From Bacillota bacterium (lineage in GTDB: Bacteria; Bacillota; Clostridia; Tissierellales; Peptoniphilaceae): DNA of 16,855 bases. The notes beneath the pieces are model-generated. The model saw only the letters and a program-made list of their open reading frames with translations, searched no databases and was not told the origin of the DNA. The stretch is from assembly GCA_023418835.1 (NCBI GenBank), contig JAEZYW010000104.1:1-16855 (forward strand), given 5' to 3'. A program made the translations under genes and the position numbers. Within the stretch, counting starts at the first letter, position 1; every line of letters begins with the position of its first letter. This document shows, one piece after another, positions 15,671-16,855 of this stretch.

Positions 15671-16545
15671 TTGTTTACAATAATTGATAAAAAGCTTTTA
15701 GCTCCTAGTAGATATATGATGAAAATATTGGCGCCGGACATTGGCAGGACTAGTTTGCCTGGGCAGTTTGTCATTTTAATAGTTGATGAGAATGGAGAGA
15801 GAATCCCCCTTACAATTTGCGACAAAGATTTAAAAGAGGGGACGATTACCCTTGTATTTGAAGCTATTGGCGTTTCAACTAAAAAATTGTCTAGAAAAAA
15901 TGTTGGAGAAAGTATTTCAAATTTAGTAGGTCCACTAGGGTTGCCCTCAAAATTCGTTAACGAAGACATTTCCGATCTTAGAAAAAAAGATTTGTTATTA
16001 GTTGGAGGCGGATTGGGGGCTGCTACCTTAATTCCTCAGGCTAAATGGCTTAAAGAAAATCAAATTCCCTTCGATGTTTTGTTGGGTTCCAGATCTAAGG
16101 AATTTATAGTTTTAGAAGAAGAGTTATCCAATTGGCAGATAATCTTTACATAGTTACTGATGATGGCAGTTATGGTTTTCACGGTCTTACTCCAGAAGGG
16201 GTTGAAAAATTAGTGCTAGAAGAGGATCACTTTTATGATCTTTGTGTAATTATCGGCCCTCTTCCCATGATGAAATATACTGCTCTTATGACAAAAAAAT
16301 TAAACATTCCAAGTGTAGTCTCGATGAATACAATAATGGTCGACGGAACGGGGATGTGTGGAGCTTGTAGGCTGACAGTTGGCGGCGAAACCAAATTTGC
16401 TTGTGTAGATGGTCCTGAATTTGATGCCCATTTAATCGATTTTGACGAAACTTTACTTAGACAAAGACAGTACAGGCGTTTAGAAGTTCAAAAAGACCAT
16501 GAATATTGCGAATTGACGAAGGGAATGAAAGATGGACAGATTTAA
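15671..16545 (+). pseudogene. nfnA: NfnA: small subunit of NADH-dependent ferredoxin:NADP+ oxidoreductase, frameshifted as given
   Basis: The first frame (from TTG 15671 to a stop at 16151-16153) carries the FAD-binding RIPLTICD motif and the NAD-binding VGGGLGAA motif. The second frame (about 16132-16545) continues with LADNLYIVTDDGSYG, IIGPLPMMKYT and the [2Fe-2S] cysteines in MCGACR and FACVDG. Adding one A at the AA of 16130-16131 joins them as EEELSKLADNLYIVTDDG, restoring about 291 residues, normal for the family. As given, the product would stop before the Fe-S domain. NfnA with NfnB couples ferredoxin and NADH oxidation to NADP+ reduction; the same family includes sulfide dehydrogenase SudB and dihydroorotate dehydrogenase electron-transfer subunits. 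The intact nfnB start 14 bases inside its end suggests a functional operon, so a sequence error is a serious possibility. Confidence 0.85.
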
Positions 16546-16855
16546 AAGAGTAGAAATAGCTTATCAAAAACCCGAAGAAAGAATTAAGAATTTTGAAGAA
16601 GTTTGTTTGGGATACACACCAGAGGAAGCTATTATGGAAGCGAAGCGTTGCATCCAGTGTAAAAATCCCTCTTGTGTAACGATGTGTCCAGTAAGAATTA
16701 ACATTCCAGAATTTATTAAAAATATTGGGGATGGAGATTTCGAAAAAGCTTCAATCACTTTATCTAAATATACCTCTCTTCCCGCCGTTTGTGGCAGGGT
16801 TTGTCCTCAAGAAGAGCAATGTGAGATGACTTGCATTTTAGGTAAAAAAGGAGAT
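16532..16855 (+). CDS. nfnB: NfnB: large subunit of NADH-dependent ferredoxin:NADP+ oxidoreductase (GltD-like), partial
   Basis: The first 108 residues are present and the frame is open to the right edge. The start ATG 16532 follows AAGGGA and overlaps the nfnA end by 14 bases, indicating translational coupling. The N-terminal domain shows the two 4Fe-4S cysteine groups typical of NfnB and glutamate synthase small subunits: CIQCKNPSCVTMC (about 39-51) and CGRVCPQEEQCEMTC (about 87-101). The missing part should hold the two nucleotide-binding domains for FAD and NADPH. In this family NfnA is nearly always adjacent, as here, which argues for Nfn over true glutamate synthase. NADP(H):ferredoxin/NADH electron bifurcation in the cytoplasm is the likely role. 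Confidence 0.92.
   Translation, partial: MDRFKRVEIAYQKPEERIKNFEEVCLGYTPEEAIMEAKRCIQCKNPSCVTMCPVRINIPEFIKNIGDGDFEKASITLSKYTSLPAVCGRVCPQEEQCEMTCILGKKGD

Overview
The window reads as chromosomal DNA of a low-GC, obligately anaerobic Firmicute. The AT-rich codon use, strong GGAGG ribosome sites, tightly overlapping operons, an Nfn-type transhydrogenase and a B12-dependent methionine synthase with a detached reactivation domain all fit Clostridia/Tissierellia (a Peptoniphilus/Anaerococcus-like relative is my guess). No rRNA, tRNA, CRISPR array, IS element or phage gene was seen.

Layout. (1) 1-1215, minus: a MATE-family exporter, cut by the left edge. (2) 1357-6095, plus: a three-gene methionine/one-carbon operon made of a stand-alone MetH reactivation domain, MetH without that domain, and a fused homocysteine methyltransferase/methylenetetrahydrofolate reductase, closed by a short terminator. 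(3) 6146-7512, plus: a second MATE exporter broken by a -1 frameshift. (4) 7570-13418: an accessory catabolic module with a divergent LysR regulator (minus), then, on plus, a lactonase-type beta-propeller, a MatC-like di/tricarboxylate permease, an Aquifex-type aconitase-family hydratase and an RraA/HMG-CHA-aldolase-like protein. (5) 13507-14745, plus: glyA with its own promoter, ending in a strong bidirectional terminator. (6) 14783-15400, minus: an unrecognised single-pass membrane protein. (7) 15671-16855, plus: nfnA (frameshifted as given) and the start of nfnB, cut by the right edge.

How the genes work together. GlyA makes 5,10-methylene-THF, the MTHFR half of the fused protein reduces it to 5-methyl-THF, MetH moves the methyl group to homocysteine through cobalamin, and the stand-alone domain rescues oxidised cobalamin using AdoMet. 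The accessory module separates the methionine operon from glyA. It reads as a complete uptake-and-cleavage pathway: import of an organic acid, lactone opening, aconitase-type hydration or isomerisation, then retro-aldol cleavage or decarboxylation giving pyruvate or oxaloacetate. The substrate cannot be named from sequence. NfnAB would balance NADH, NADPH and ferredoxin.

The most interesting item is the LysR-lactonase-MatC-aconitase-RraA module with its well-formed divergent operator. The two frameshifts (MATE and nfnA) are each explained by loss of one A from a short A run, so consensus or sequencing error must be excluded before they are called biological.
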